A DNA stretch of 64,000 bases from an uncultured Halieaceae bacterium. GTDB taxonomy: Bacteria > Pseudomonadota > Gammaproteobacteria > Pseudomonadales > Halieaceae. Shown here in pieces: positions 1 to 8,510 of this stretch. The notes under the pieces were generated by a model. The model saw nothing but the letters and a program-made list of their open reading frames with translations, had not been told where the DNA came from and searched no databases. The stretch is from positions 482,093 through 546,092 of the forward strand of contig CALJGI010000004.1 of NCBI GenBank assembly GCA_938074045.1, given 5' to 3'. The first letter of the stretch is position 1, and the number at the start of each line of letters is the position of its first letter. The translations under genes were made by a program, and so were the position numbers.

Positions 1-1223
1 TGATATTCGGCGAAACCACCCTGCTAGATAGCCTGGGAATAGATCCAGATCTGAAAGCACGCTGCGAGATTGTTGATTTTGACGAAGGCTACGTTGACTG
101 GCTGTCCAGGCCAACCGGCGCAGAGCTGCCGGAACTCGATGGAACAGAACCCGCCTGGCTGCTGTTTACCTCGGGAACCACCGGCAAACCGAAGGGGGCC
201 ATACTCACTCATCGCTCTTTGTTAGCCGGCCTGGTATCGGCTCAGCAGGGGCGTCCCGTGCTGGCAGAGGATCGATATCTTTACTGTTTTCCACTGTTCC
301 ATGTCTCAGCGCATAACGTGCTGTTGCAGCACGGTCAGGGCGCGACTGTCCTGTTAGTGCCTGGATTCGAGGCAGGGGAGGTGCTTGAGGCCTGCCGCCG
401 GAGGGGCGTGTCGACCCTCAGTCTGGCGCCCACTATGTTGGCGATGTTGTTGGAGCACCCGGAATATGCCCCGGCTGATCTGTCTGGATTGCGAACTATT
501 GGTTATGGGGCGTCGGCCATGCCTGTGGATTTGCTGCTGCGCACTGCCCGGGATACTGAGGTGGGATTTTCCGGGGGTTACGGCATGACGGAGTTATCAG
601 GGAGTATCAGTTTTCTCGATGTGGAAGCCCACCACAAGGCCCTGGAGGGCGATGCTGAGCTGTTGGCTTCAGTCGGAAAACCGGTCAGTGGTGTCGAGAT
701 TGTACTTGTGGATGACGAAGGTAATGTTGTTGTCAGTGGCGACAGGGGGGAGATTCTGGTTCGGGGTAATCAGGTAATGAAGGGATATTGGGATGATCCC
801 GTCGCAACCGCCTCCGCCATGCAGCGAGGTTGGTTGCGAACCGGAGATATAGGCAGTTTCGATGCTTCCGGACATCTGTATATCGTGGACCGCAAAAAAG
901 ATATGATTCTCACTGGCGGGGAAAATGTTGCCTCCAGAGAAGTAGAAGAAGTTCTTGCCAAGCACCCGCATGTCAATACTGCGGCGGTCGTGGGACTACC
1001 GGATCAGCGGTGGGGAGAAAAAGTGTGTGCCCTGGTTGTGCCCTCGCAGGGAGTGGTGCCTGATGTTGAGGCGCTACTCGAGTTTTGTCGTGAACGGCTG
1101 GCCCGGTTTAAATCGCCAAAAATAATAGCGGTCGCCGAGATTATGCCCGTTAATGCTAACGGTAAAATCGATAAACGTCAGGTGCGCGAGTACCTGTTAA
1201 AGGATCTCACAGGGCTGGAGTAG
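1..1223 (+). CDS. AMP-dependent acyl-CoA synthetase/ligase, 5'-partial
   Basis: The frame is open from the window edge, so the N-terminus lies outside; 406 residues are visible where the family usually has about 500-550. The ANL-superfamily motifs run in order: the P-loop LLFTSGTTGKPKG at fragment residues 53-65, the A5 motif YGMTE, the A8 hinge region around DRKKDMILTGGEN, and the C-terminal NANGKIDK carrying the adenylating lysine. Family knowledge: these enzymes activate a carboxylic acid with ATP to an acyl-adenylate and then form the CoA thioester in the cytoplasm. The domain order suggests a fatty-acyl or aryl-CoA ligase; substrate cannot be read from the sequence. A transporter gene follows 9 bases later on the same strand. 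No frameshift is seen in the visible part. Confidence 0.9.
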   Translation, partial: IFGETTLLDSLGIDPDLKARCEIVDFDEGYVDWLSRPTGAELPELDGTEPAWLLFTSGTTGKPKGAILTHRSLLAGLVSAQQGRPVLAEDRYLYCFPLFHVSAHNVLLQHGQGATVLLVPGFEAGEVLEACRRRGVSTLSLAPTMLAMLLEHPEYAPADLSGLRTIGYGASAMPVDLLLRTARDTEVGFSGGYGMTELSGSISFLDVEAHHKALEGDAELLASVGKPVSGVEIVLVDDEGNVVVSGDRGEILVRGNQVMKGYWDDPVATASAMQRGWLRTGDIGSFDASGHLYIVDRKKDMILTGGENVASREVEEVLAKHPHVNTAAVVGLPDQRWGEKVCALVVPSQGVVPDVEALLEFCRERLARFKSPKIIAVAEIMPVNANGKIDKRQVREYLLKDLTGLE

Positions 1224-1232
1224 TGTTATTCC

Positions 1233-2150
1233 ATGGAAAAGTTACCGCTGTGGCTCGCCACTATCGCTCTGCCGTTGTTGATCTGGCAAGGCAATCCAGC
1301 TGTGGCTCTTCTGGTTGGTGCCGCGCTGACGCTGGTATTTAATCGCAGCCCCGTTCCCGGTTCATCCGCCGCGGGAAAATATGCGCTACAGACGGCCATC
1401 GTGCTGTTGGGTTTTAAATTGAATCCGGGACAGCTCATGCAGATTAGTGCCGATTACAGCGCACTGGTCAGTGTCTACGTGCTGGGTACACTGGCGCTCG
1501 GCCTGGCCGTTGGAAAAATACTCAAAACAGAGACGAAGTCGGCGCAGTTACTTGCTTCCGGCACAGCTATCTGTGGCGGTACGACAATTGCCAGCCTGTC
1601 TCCTGTGATCCAGGCACGGGCGGACCAGACCGCGGTGGCGCTCAGCCTGGTTTTTCTGCTCAATGCCGCCGCGATGTTTACTTTTCCGGCGATCGGGCAT
1701 TATTTCGAGCTCACTCAGCACCAGTTTGGGGTGTGGGCGGCGCTGGCTATTCACGACACTTCATCCGTTATTGCCACGAGCACACTTTACGGCGACGAGG
1801 CGGCCATGGTCGCCACCACAGTCAAACTGGGTCGCACCCTGTGGCTGATACCGCTGATACTGGTGTTCAGCGTGCTGCAGGGGGCCTCGAAAGCCAGTCT
1901 TCGTGTGCCCTTGTTTATTGTCGGGTTTATAGCTGCCGCCATGCTCAGCCCCTTTCTTGCCGAGACGCCGGTGATCGGACTGGCCTCGGTGCTGGCCAAA
2001 GTCCTGCTGTCAATTGCGCTGTTTTGTATCGGCATGGATATCAGTCGAGAAACACTGCGGCAGTTGCGCGGTGCGGCACTCCTGCAAGGGCTCATTCTCT
2101 GGGCTTTGGTGGTGCCGGCGACCTTGTTTTTGGCCCTGCGGCTGGGATGA
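1233..2150 (+). CDS. YeiH-family (UPF0324) putative anion/sulfate exporter
   Basis: A 305-residue, very hydrophobic protein with about nine or ten predicted membrane segments and family-typical stretches such as the early NRSPVPG region, the KLNPGQL segment and the glycine-rich ASGTAICGGTTIAS loop. These match the YeiH/PSE family, annotated as putative sulfate exporters although transport has been shown for few members. The ATG at 1233 is chosen because it directly precedes the first hydrophobic segment; no strong ribosome site precedes it. It follows the acyl-CoA ligase by 9 bases and may be cotranscribed. Family assignment is solid; the substrate is unknown. Confidence 0.8.
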   Translation: MEKLPLWLATIALPLLIWQGNPAVALLVGAALTLVFNRSPVPGSSAAGKYALQTAIVLLGFKLNPGQLMQISADYSALVSVYVLGTLALGLAVGKILKTETKSAQLLASGTAICGGTTIASLSPVIQARADQTAVALSLVFLLNAAAMFTFPAIGHYFELTQHQFGVWAALAIHDTSSVIATSTLYGDEAAMVATTVKLGRTLWLIPLILVFSVLQGASKASLRVPLFIVGFIAAAMLSPFLAETPVIGLASVLAKVLLSIALFCIGMDISRETLRQLRGAALLQGLILWALVVPATLFLALRLG

Positions 2151-2249
2151 GGGCTGACTCAAAATGACCTGTCTCTGCGTCAAAATCGGCATAAGGATAG
2201 AATAATTCCGTATTTCACCTTCTGCCGGCGCGATGATTTAATCCTCTCC

Positions 2250-2345
2250 ATGACGATCAAACGCGTATACATAGACCTTCCCAGCATTGTCGCCCTAGGC
2301 GTCTTTGCCGTGTATGTGCTCGCGCCTTTGTTGGGTTCGAACTGA
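2250..2345 (+). CDS. Possible 31-residue single-span membrane miniprotein
   Basis: A short frame begins with ATG at 2250, encodes a charged N-terminus (MTIKRVY) and then one hydrophobic stretch of roughly 17 residues (IVALGVFAVYVLAPLLG), and stops at 2343-2345. The layout is that of a single-pass small membrane protein. Against it: no clear Shine-Dalgarno sequence, no recognised homologue, and a length at which chance frames are common. It occupies an otherwise empty interval between the YeiH-type transporter and the convergent methyltransferase gene. Confidence 0.2.
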   Translation: MTIKRVYIDLPSIVALGVFAVYVLAPLLGSN

Positions 2346-2366
2346 TCTCTAATGTAGTGTATTGAC

Positions 2367-2392
2367 CCGGCTCCTGCCGGATCCTTTGTTTT
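2367..2392 (+). terminator. Weak terminator-like hairpin
   Basis: CCGGC (2367-2371) and GCCGG (2376-2380) form a five-pair stem with a four-base loop, followed by a T-rich but interrupted stretch (TTTGTTTT at 2385-2392). It lies between the rightward transporter/miniprotein stretch and the end of the leftward methyltransferase, where a terminator would be expected. The stem is short, so confidence is low. Confidence 0.25.
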
Positions 2393-2429
2393 GGCCTCCC
2401 CCGTTTTGTGACAGAGCCAGCTTGCTGGC

Positions 2430-3071
2430 TTAGCTGGCTGTTGCAGCTGCACCATTCTCCTGCGCTCTGTGGGCATGAATGGTCTTCACGACATCGAGAA
2501 AAATATGATTCACAGCGTCCAGCTGGAAGCCTGCGGAACGCACGTTCTCTGTGGTTGGCCGGTTCATATCCGGGCCCAGTCGGCTGGTCAGGGGGGTCAT
2601 GATGTTGAGCATCAGATTGAATGGAAACCAGCGACTGCGCGTGTGCTCAAACATGTGTAGTTCACCGCCTGGTTTCAGCACCTTATGCAGGCATTCCAGT
2701 CCGGCCACCGGGCGTGGCACAGAGCAGAATGTGCAGGATGTAAAAATCTGGTCGAAATGATCGTCGGGGTAATCCATATCGAATACATCGAGCTCGCGGA
2801 TATCCATGTTACCGTTGTACGCTGCTACCCTTGGTTTGGCGAACTCAAGCATCCGTGGGCTGATATCGATGCCGGTAATATTTTTCCCGTCCGGAAACGA
2901 GGGTATATCGAGGCCCGTGCCAACAGCCAGAAATAGAATTTTTCCATCACCCATACGTGAGAAGAATTCGTGTTTCGCGGGAGCCCAGCGCTTTTCGGGT
3001 CCCTCCGCGCTCATCAAATCAAAGGTGCTGGCTGCCCGGTCCCACTTGGCCCTGGTCGCTGAATCGCTCAT
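2430..3071 (-). CDS. Class I SAM-dependent methyltransferase (UbiE/Methyltransf_11-like)
   Basis: A 213-residue cytoplasmic protein with the Rossmann-type methyltransferase layout. Motif I reads ILFLAVGTGLDIP, the acidic end of strand 2 is in GIDISPRMLE, motif II falls in the DHFDQIFTSCTFCSV region, and motif III is LKPGGELHMFEH. It transfers a methyl group from S-adenosylmethionine; the substrate is unknown, small metabolites, quinones or phospholipids all being possible for this family. Its start is 3 bases from the stop of the upstream membrane-protein gene on the same strand, so the two are probably one transcript. Confidence 0.75.
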   Translation of the reverse strand: MSDSATRAKWDRAASTFDLMSAEGPEKRWAPAKHEFFSRMGDGKILFLAVGTGLDIPSFPDGKNITGIDISPRMLEFAKPRVAAYNGNMDIRELDVFDMDYPDDHFDQIFTSCTFCSVPRPVAGLECLHKVLKPGGELHMFEHTRSRWFPFNLMLNIMTPLTSRLGPDMNRPTTENVRSAGFQLDAVNHIFLDVVKTIHAHRAQENGAAATAS

Positions 3072-3074
3072 TTT

Positions 3075-3458
3075 TCACTCCCTTCCCATAGTTTGCGGGC
3101 CGCTGATAGCGGCGTTCAGTAACCAGATCAGTACAAATACAACAATTCCCACGTGACTGCCCATCATCGCGGCCCGCCACAGCTCGCTTCCTCCATGGGG
3201 GACGTACATCACGGCCAGCATGCCGGCAAACATACCTGTCGTCATCGTTTGCAGCATCGGCTCCATAGCGCCAAAAAGGCGGAGAAACAGGGCGTACAGC
3301 AATACCATGCCAATCGCCATGCCGATAAGCATGCTCACTGGCATACTCAACCACATGGGTAAATCACTCAGCAACCAGGCGCAGACGGCGGCAGCGAGCG
3401 CTCCGGTGCTTATATTAGCCGTGAGATCTCCCAGTAAAAAATAGATCCGCTGTTCCAT
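3075..3458 (-). CDS. Four-span integral membrane protein of unknown function
   Basis: The 127 residues contain about four hydrophobic segments (near residues 18-32, 37-63, 66-86 and 98-115) with short loops, several methionine-rich helices and a conserved-looking VPHGGSELWRAAMMGSH loop. I do not recognise the family. The gene precedes the methyltransferase by 3 bases on the same strand, an arrangement that suggests joint expression and perhaps a shared membrane-associated role. The ATG at 3458 is preceded on its own strand by a purine-rich GAGGAGTAATC stretch, a good ribosome site. Confidence 0.65.
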   Translation of the reverse strand: MEQRIYFLLGDLTANISTGALAAAVCAWLLSDLPMWLSMPVSMLIGMAIGMVLLYALFLRLFGAMEPMLQTMTTGMFAGMLAVMYVPHGGSELWRAAMMGSHVGIVVFVLIWLLNAAISGPQTMGRE

Positions 3459-3639
3459 GATTACTCCTCTAAAACTGCCTGAATTTCCTGTTCAGAAGCC
3501 AAAATTGTGAAGTATTACAGCAAATTAGCAACAATACATGCTGTTTTTTCCTCCATACTGTCAGTAAGCGTCCCAATTATTCAGTGCAATCAGTGGGTTA
3601 GCTTACATGTTCAACAATGCTTGCGAAGCGGAGGTGGCC

Positions 3640-3888
3640 ATGACCAGCATGACGGCAGAGGCACAATCGAGCATCAGTGAGTTGAGTATAGTCGACACCT
3701 GCACCCGATTGGTATTTGGTGACGGGCCTTTGTTGTCAGAAACAGACGAGTTGATTGTCGCTGCCCTCGAACGGGATGACCAGCTCACCGGGGCACAGTC
3801 GCTGGGCGACCAGATCCGTGAAATGGGTGTTAACGAAATGATTGCGCTGGTTGGGCGGACCAAACGGTTCCTGGATGATGAGGTGTGA
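3640..3888 (+). CDS. Small acidic protein of unknown function
   Basis: I chose the ATG at 3640 because GGAGGT ends 4 bases before it; an in-frame ATG at 3607 would add 11 residues but has no such site. The product is about 82 residues, acidic, rich in Ser, Thr, Asp and Glu, and largely helical by composition, with a central LVFGDGPLLSETDELIVAALERDDQLTGAQ segment split by short turns. No membrane segment, signal peptide or known motif is visible. It sits alone between a divergent membrane-protein gene and the convergent RNase II gene. Presence as a gene rests on the strong ribosome site and protein-like composition. Confidence 0.45.
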   Translation: MTSMTAEAQSSISELSIVDTCTRLVFGDGPLLSETDELIVAALERDDQLTGAQSLGDQIREMGVNEMIALVGRTKRFLDDEV

Positions 3889-3913
3889 TTGGTAAGTCTC
3901 CGCTGCCGGCGGT

Positions 3914-5851
3914 CTACTCCTCCTGCGGCACTAATTCGAAAGTAACGTCCCGGGTATCCACGTCCACTTTGTCCACGCGAATCGTCACTTCCTGTTCCAG
4001 CTGAAATTGTTGATTCATTGATTTGAGCGTGGCTGTCAGCGCATCAAAACTGAATTTGTCCGGGTGCTTTCGCAGATCCAGGGTCCCTTCAATACTATTG
4101 TCTATTATCCGCGCCGTAAATCCACTGCTGTTGATGTGGCAGATCCGCGCTGTAAATTCCTGCCCCACCAGGCCCTGGGCGAAATAACATTTCAGCCAGG
4201 TGTCCACCTCCTTGTTTGCCTCGCGACTGGCCCCAATTCGCTCCATCAGTCGTCCGGCAGCGCCGGGTTGATCTTCGCTTGCCGATTCTTTGCGCAGTAC
4301 CGCCTTGATTCGCCTGTGTACCAGAAAATCTGTGTATTTACGGAGTGGCGAAGTGGCATTGGTATAGGCCGGCAGAGACATGCCCATGTGCGGTCGGGCT
4401 TGCTCGCTGATCTCGGCGCGGGCCAGCAGCCGATTGATGATACTGCGGAATGGCATGGCCAGTTCAGGTCTCTGTAAGTGTTTGAGCAGGTCGCGGTAGC
4501 CCTCGAGTGTGTCAATACTCAGTTCAGCACAGTCCGGAAGGTGCTCACTGAGCAACTTACGCGCTTGCTTGAGACGATCTTCCCGGAATCCCCGGTGAGC
4601 CACAAAGGGCCCGGGACATTTGTTAGCGGCGAGAAAATCAGCGGCGCAGCGATTGGCTGCAATCATACATTCCTCAACCAGTCGCTGGGACTGCAGTTTT
4701 TCCTGGGCTTCGATGCGCTCGATTTTGCGGTTGTCACCGAGACTGATTCGATAGTCGACGCGGTCCTCCATAACCAATTCATGCTCTTCGCGATGCGCCC
4801 GCAGTGCGCGGAATATCTGATAGAGCGCTTCCAGCGGTGAAGAGTGAGCCATCAAATCGTCATTGCTGCCCGACAGATAGCGGTCCACGGCCATGTAGTT
4901 CAGCTTGCCGCCAGATTTCACGAAGGCCTCAAAAAACTCGTAGCTCTCTATGGCGCCGTTGTCGCCCAAAGCGATGCGGCACACCAAAGCCGGTCTTGGC
5001 TCTCCTTCTGACAATGCACACACGCTGTGTGTCAGTTCAGCTGGAATCATCGGTACGACATCACCGGGCAGATACAGGGACACGGAGCGTTCCAGTAGGG
5101 CGGAGTCGAGCTCTGAGCCGGCTGGAATCAGTTCTGTGGGGTCGGCAATGGCTACATACAAATGCCAGCCGGATTCAGTGGCCTCGGCAAACAAGGCATC
5201 ATCGATGTCCATGGTTCGGGTTGAATCGATGGTGATGAAGGGTAGATCGGACAGATCCCTCCGATCGCCGGACACTTCACCACCGGCGGTTGCAACGATG
5301 GCGTCCAATTGAGACTGGGCAGCCGCATTCAGCGGTTTGTCAAAGCCGTATTTTGAGATGGCGTAATCGCATTCGACCCCCGGCTGGTCCTTGTTTCCAA
5401 AAACCTTTAATACTTTTGCCTGCGGTTTGCCGTCGCGAATGGGGTGGCGCATGATGGCTGCACGCACGTAGTCACCCTCCCGGATGCCGTTGCGTGCATG
5501 TGGGGGTATAAACAGCCAGCGTGACAGGCGGGGCAGGTCGGGTTCCACAAAGACAGCCTTGCCTTTAGTCACACAGCGACCATTGAACTCGGTTAAGGGC
5601 GAGTTGATAAGTTTCAGAACTTCAGCGACGGGCTTGTCGTTCCGGTCCGGCTGTATACACACCCGTATGCGGTCGTCGGCAAACACTTTTAACATCTCGT
5701 CTGGAGGCAGGAATACTTCTCTGCCATCGTCCAGTACGGCGAAACCGTAACGGGCCTGTGTACCTTTAACGCGAGCTTCTGCGAATTCCTTGGTGGCCTC
5801 GATCTGCGTCTTGAGTTCTTTTAGCTGGGATAAAGCATTCTTGTCTAGCAT
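3914..5851 (-). CDS. rnb: Exoribonuclease II
   Basis: At 645 residues it matches the length of E. coli RNase II rather than the longer RNase R. The order is an N-terminal cold-shock-type RNA-binding part, the RNB catalytic domain and a C-terminal S1 domain. The catalytic metal-binding acidic residues lie in ITIDSTRTMDIDDA (D209, D215, D217, D218), which agrees with the known family positions. The enzyme degrades single-stranded RNA processively from the 3' end in the cytoplasm. It is transcribed away from the PhoH-like gene with about 350 bases between them. An RNase II/RNase R mix-up is unlikely, since RNase R carries extra N- and C-terminal extensions. Confidence 0.92.
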   Translation of the reverse strand: MLDKNALSQLKELKTQIEATKEFAEARVKGTQARYGFAVLDDGREVFLPPDEMLKVFADDRIRVCIQPDRNDKPVAEVLKLINSPLTEFNGRCVTKGKAVFVEPDLPRLSRWLFIPPHARNGIREGDYVRAAIMRHPIRDGKPQAKVLKVFGNKDQPGVECDYAISKYGFDKPLNAAAQSQLDAIVATAGGEVSGDRRDLSDLPFITIDSTRTMDIDDALFAEATESGWHLYVAIADPTELIPAGSELDSALLERSVSLYLPGDVVPMIPAELTHSVCALSEGEPRPALVCRIALGDNGAIESYEFFEAFVKSGGKLNYMAVDRYLSGSNDDLMAHSSPLEALYQIFRALRAHREEHELVMEDRVDYRISLGDNRKIERIEAQEKLQSQRLVEECMIAANRCAADFLAANKCPGPFVAHRGFREDRLKQARKLLSEHLPDCAELSIDTLEGYRDLLKHLQRPELAMPFRSIINRLLARAEISEQARPHMGMSLPAYTNATSPLRKYTDFLVHRRIKAVLRKESASEDQPGAAGRLMERIGASREANKEVDTWLKCYFAQGLVGQEFTARICHINSSGFTARIIDNSIEGTLDLRKHPDKFSFDALTATLKSMNQQFQLEQEVTIRVDKVDVDTRDVTFELVPQEE

Positions 5852-5934
5852 TGATTTATGGGGAGAAAGATCAGACCAACAATGCTACTCGATTAACCGT
5901 GAGGTGTCAGCGAGTAATTCTGGCGATTTCCCAA

Positions 5935-5964
5935 TTGACAAGCACCGCTTTGGCTGACAATAAT
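5935..5964 (+). promoter_or_regulatory. Sigma70-type promoter for the PhoH-like gene
   Basis: TTGACA at 5935-5940 is a perfect -35 box; AATAAT at 5959-5964 lies 18 bases downstream and matches the -10 consensus at five of six positions. It points toward the PhoH-like gene and would leave a leader of about 230 bases if translation starts at 6201. Confidence 0.5.
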
Positions 5965-6030
5965 CAAGAGTGTTTGGCATTCAAAAGAGGGTCCGACGTA
6001 TTGAGTGACTTTAGTGCTCCGCCAGGCTGC

Positions 6031-6048
6031 AACTCCACCACTGGAGTT
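6031..6048 (+). other. Perfect 7-bp hairpin in the PhoH-like leader
   Basis: AACTCCA (6031-6037) and TGGAGTT (6042-6048) are exact inverted copies around a four-base loop. The hairpin lies inside the predicted 5' leader of the PhoH-like gene and is followed by TTGATC rather than a T run, so it is not a standard terminator. Role unknown. Confidence 0.4.
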
Positions 6049-6200
6049 TTGATCGCTCCCGAACAGGAGTCTTGATGACGCCTCCAGACGACGGTTTTAC
6101 CAAGCTATCCCAATCGCGCGCTTCGCGCACTTCCAGTCCCAGACAAGCATGTACGTTGTCCACAGAAAGTGACTCTAATATTGAGCGGAGCAATTCGATC

Positions 6201-7583
6201 ATGAAAACCTACGTGCTCGATACCAATGTGTTACTGCACGATCCTATGGCGTTGACCGCATTTAATGAGCACCACGTCGTGGTACCGATGACGGTGTTGG
6301 AGGAGCTTGACGCCATCAAGGACAGGCGCGACAAGGCGGTAAGCCGGGAAGCCCGGATTGCGATTCAGGCGATTGACAGAGTCGTTGCGGACGCCAGCCC
6401 GGCGGCGTTACAAGCGGGAGTCGAAATAGAGGGCAGTGTGTTAAAGGGGGAGTGTGGCCGACTCTCAATTTATCCCGATCAGTGCCTTGAGCATAGTGGA
6501 GACGTGCCCTACCTGAACGACACCGAAGCCAAGGCTAACGACAATCGCATCATTAATGTGGCGCTGCGGCTCAAGGCGCAGTTTCCGGATCGCTTTGTCG
6601 CTCTGGTTACCAAAGATATCAATATGCGTATCAAGGCCAAGGGTTCTGGCCTCGATCGGGTTGAGGATTATCGAAAAGACCGGGTGCTGGATGACATCGA
6701 TTTGCTGGCACGCGGTCATTGTCATGTGCCGGGAGATTTTTGGGCCGGAATAAGTGGTGTGGAGACCTTGCGCGAGCATGGGCACACGCTTCACCGGGTC
6801 GAGCGCAGCGAGCTGCCAGACTGTTATCCCAATATGTATTTGCATGACGACGGCGACTTCTTTGCCCATGTGGACCGTATACACGACAGCCACGCCCTGC
6901 TGCGGTTGGTCAGCCGCGAAGCGCTTTTGAACCAGCACTATTGGGGCCTGGAGCCGCGCAATATTGAGCAGGCTATGGCGCTGGCACTGTTGGCGAACGA
7001 TGAGGTAGACATGACCGTACTCACCGGCCCCGCGGGCTCGGGGAAAACGTTGATGGCGCTTGCCTACGGTTTGCACGCTATCCTGGAGGAGAAACGCTAC
7101 AGCAAACTGATTGTGGCCCGTTCGACACCGCCGATTGCGGAAGATATCGGATTTTTACCCGGTACTGAAGAAGAGAAGATGGCGCCCTGGCTGGCGGCGT
7201 TTGATGACAATCTGGAAATTCTGCACGGCGCTGATGAATCCAGCTACGGGAGTATTGATTACGTGAAAGAGCGCGCCAATATCCAATTTAAATCCCTCAA
7301 CTTTATGCGGGGGCGCTCCTTTAACAATGCCTATATCATTATCGACGAGAGTCAGGGTTTAACCCAGTTTCAGCTCAAGTCGATCATCACACGGGTGGGA
7401 GCGGACTCCAAAATTGTGGTGCTTGGAAACCTCGCGCAGATCGATAACAAATATATTAATCCCCTGACTTCAGGGCTTACCTACCTGGTAGAGAAGTGTA
7501 AGTCTTATGCCCACGCGGGGGTTATGCATATAAACGGTATCGAGCGCAGCCGGCTGGCGGCGTTTGCGGAGGAGAATCTGTAA
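6201..7583 (+). CDS. PIN domain plus PhoH-like ATPase
   Basis: The protein joins an N-terminal PIN-type nuclease domain (YVLDTNVLLHD at residues 4-14 holds the first acidic site) to a C-terminal PhoH/helicase-type NTPase: Walker A TGPAGSGKT at about residue 275 and Walker B IIIDESQ at about 380. Family knowledge: PIN-PhoH proteins couple RNA cleavage to ATP-driven unwinding. With the ATG at 6201 the PIN strand begins at once, as is usual, giving 460 residues. An in-frame ATG at 6075 has a better ribosome site (AGGAG at 6065-6069) and would add 42 low-complexity Ser/Thr/Pro-rich residues, so the true start is open. It faces the convergent psd gene. Confidence 0.85.
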   Translation: MKTYVLDTNVLLHDPMALTAFNEHHVVVPMTVLEELDAIKDRRDKAVSREARIAIQAIDRVVADASPAALQAGVEIEGSVLKGECGRLSIYPDQCLEHSGDVPYLNDTEAKANDNRIINVALRLKAQFPDRFVALVTKDINMRIKAKGSGLDRVEDYRKDRVLDDIDLLARGHCHVPGDFWAGISGVETLREHGHTLHRVERSELPDCYPNMYLHDDGDFFAHVDRIHDSHALLRLVSREALLNQHYWGLEPRNIEQAMALALLANDEVDMTVLTGPAGSGKTLMALAYGLHAILEEKRYSKLIVARSTPPIAEDIGFLPGTEEEKMAPWLAAFDDNLEILHGADESSYGSIDYVKERANIQFKSLNFMRGRSFNNAYIIIDESQGLTQFQLKSIITRVGADSKIVVLGNLAQIDNKYINPLTSGLTYLVEKCKSYAHAGVMHINGIERSRLAAFAEENL

Positions 7584-7599
7584 CAGCTGGTTGTGAAGT

Positions 7600-8472
7600 T
7601 TAGCAGATGGTACCCATTGCAGAGCCGACCTTCACGGCTGAGCCGGCTTCCAGTTCGGAATTGAAACTCACCGCATCTCTCGGGAATAGCAGTATGACGG
7701 TTGACCCCAGCATGAACCTGCCCAGCTCATCTCCCCGCGCAAGTTTTACCGTGTCAGGCGCGCCGCCGTAGAGGCGATTGACCGGTGTGCGTGGCGGCGG
7801 GGCAATCTGCCCGCCCCACACTGTTTCGATGCCTGCGACAATCATCGCTCCTACCATAACCAGTGCCATCGGACCTGCAGGTGTGTCAAAGTGACAGACC
7901 AGCCGTTCATTGCGGGCGAATAATCGAGGAACCCGGGCCGCAGTCGCCGTATTGACAGAGAAGAGTTTCCCAGGGATATAAGTCGTGGCTGTCAGCTCGC
8001 CATCTATGGGCATATGAACCCGGTGATAGTCCCTTGGTGACAGGTATATCGTCGCAAAGTGTCCGTGTTCAAAAACCTGGTCTCGCCGACTGCTGCCACC
8101 GAGCAGTTCGGCGACATCAAAATGCTGTCCCTTCGCCTGAAAAACACGGCCAGAGCTGATATCTCCGATCTGGCTGACCGCGCCATCGGCGGGGTTTAGC
8201 AGTGCGCGGGAGTCCTCTGGCAGCGGTCGTGCGCCCTCTGCGAGGGCTCGTGTAAAGAAGCTGTTGAAACAGTCATAAGCCCGGGGCTCTGACTCAAGAG
8301 CCTCTGTCATATCCACGTCAAATTGGCGGATAAACAGGCTTATCAGTCCGTTTTTCAGCCACGTAAGCTGTGATGCCGCCAACCATCCAGTCAATCTGGA
8401 GAGCGGGTGTTGTGGCAGCAAGTACTGACTGAGAACAAACAGCCGGGAGGTGATTTCCTGGAGATCAGGCAT
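7600..8472 (-). CDS. psd: Phosphatidylserine decarboxylase proenzyme
   Basis: The 290 residues match the usual length. The self-cleavage motif LGST is present with Ser257 as the residue that becomes the pyruvoyl prosthetic group, splitting the chain into beta and alpha subunits; family positions such as the SPRDYHRVHMP segment are also there. The enzyme converts phosphatidylserine to phosphatidylethanolamine at the inner membrane. Transcription runs toward the PhoH-like gene; upstream on the same strand are the rhodanese and rsgA, a grouping seen in related gammaproteobacteria. Confidence 0.95.
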   Translation of the reverse strand: MPDLQEITSRLFVLSQYLLPQHPLSRLTGWLAASQLTWLKNGLISLFIRQFDVDMTEALESEPRAYDCFNSFFTRALAEGARPLPEDSRALLNPADGAVSQIGDISSGRVFQAKGQHFDVAELLGGSSRRDQVFEHGHFATIYLSPRDYHRVHMPIDGELTATTYIPGKLFSVNTATAARVPRLFARNERLVCHFDTPAGPMALVMVGAMIVAGIETVWGGQIAPPPRTPVNRLYGGAPDTVKLARGDELGRFMLGSTVILLFPRDAVSFNSELEAGSAVKVGSAMGTIC

Positions 8473-8510
8473 GACAATACTGGTCCGGTATCTTTTGCTG
8501 GGCGCGCTCG

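Noticed and set aside
6031..6043. 13-base match to 40179-40191 (AACTCCACCACTG) as a dispersed repeat
   Set aside because: Only two short copies, one in a leader and one in coding sequence, with no flanking similarity; chance is enough.
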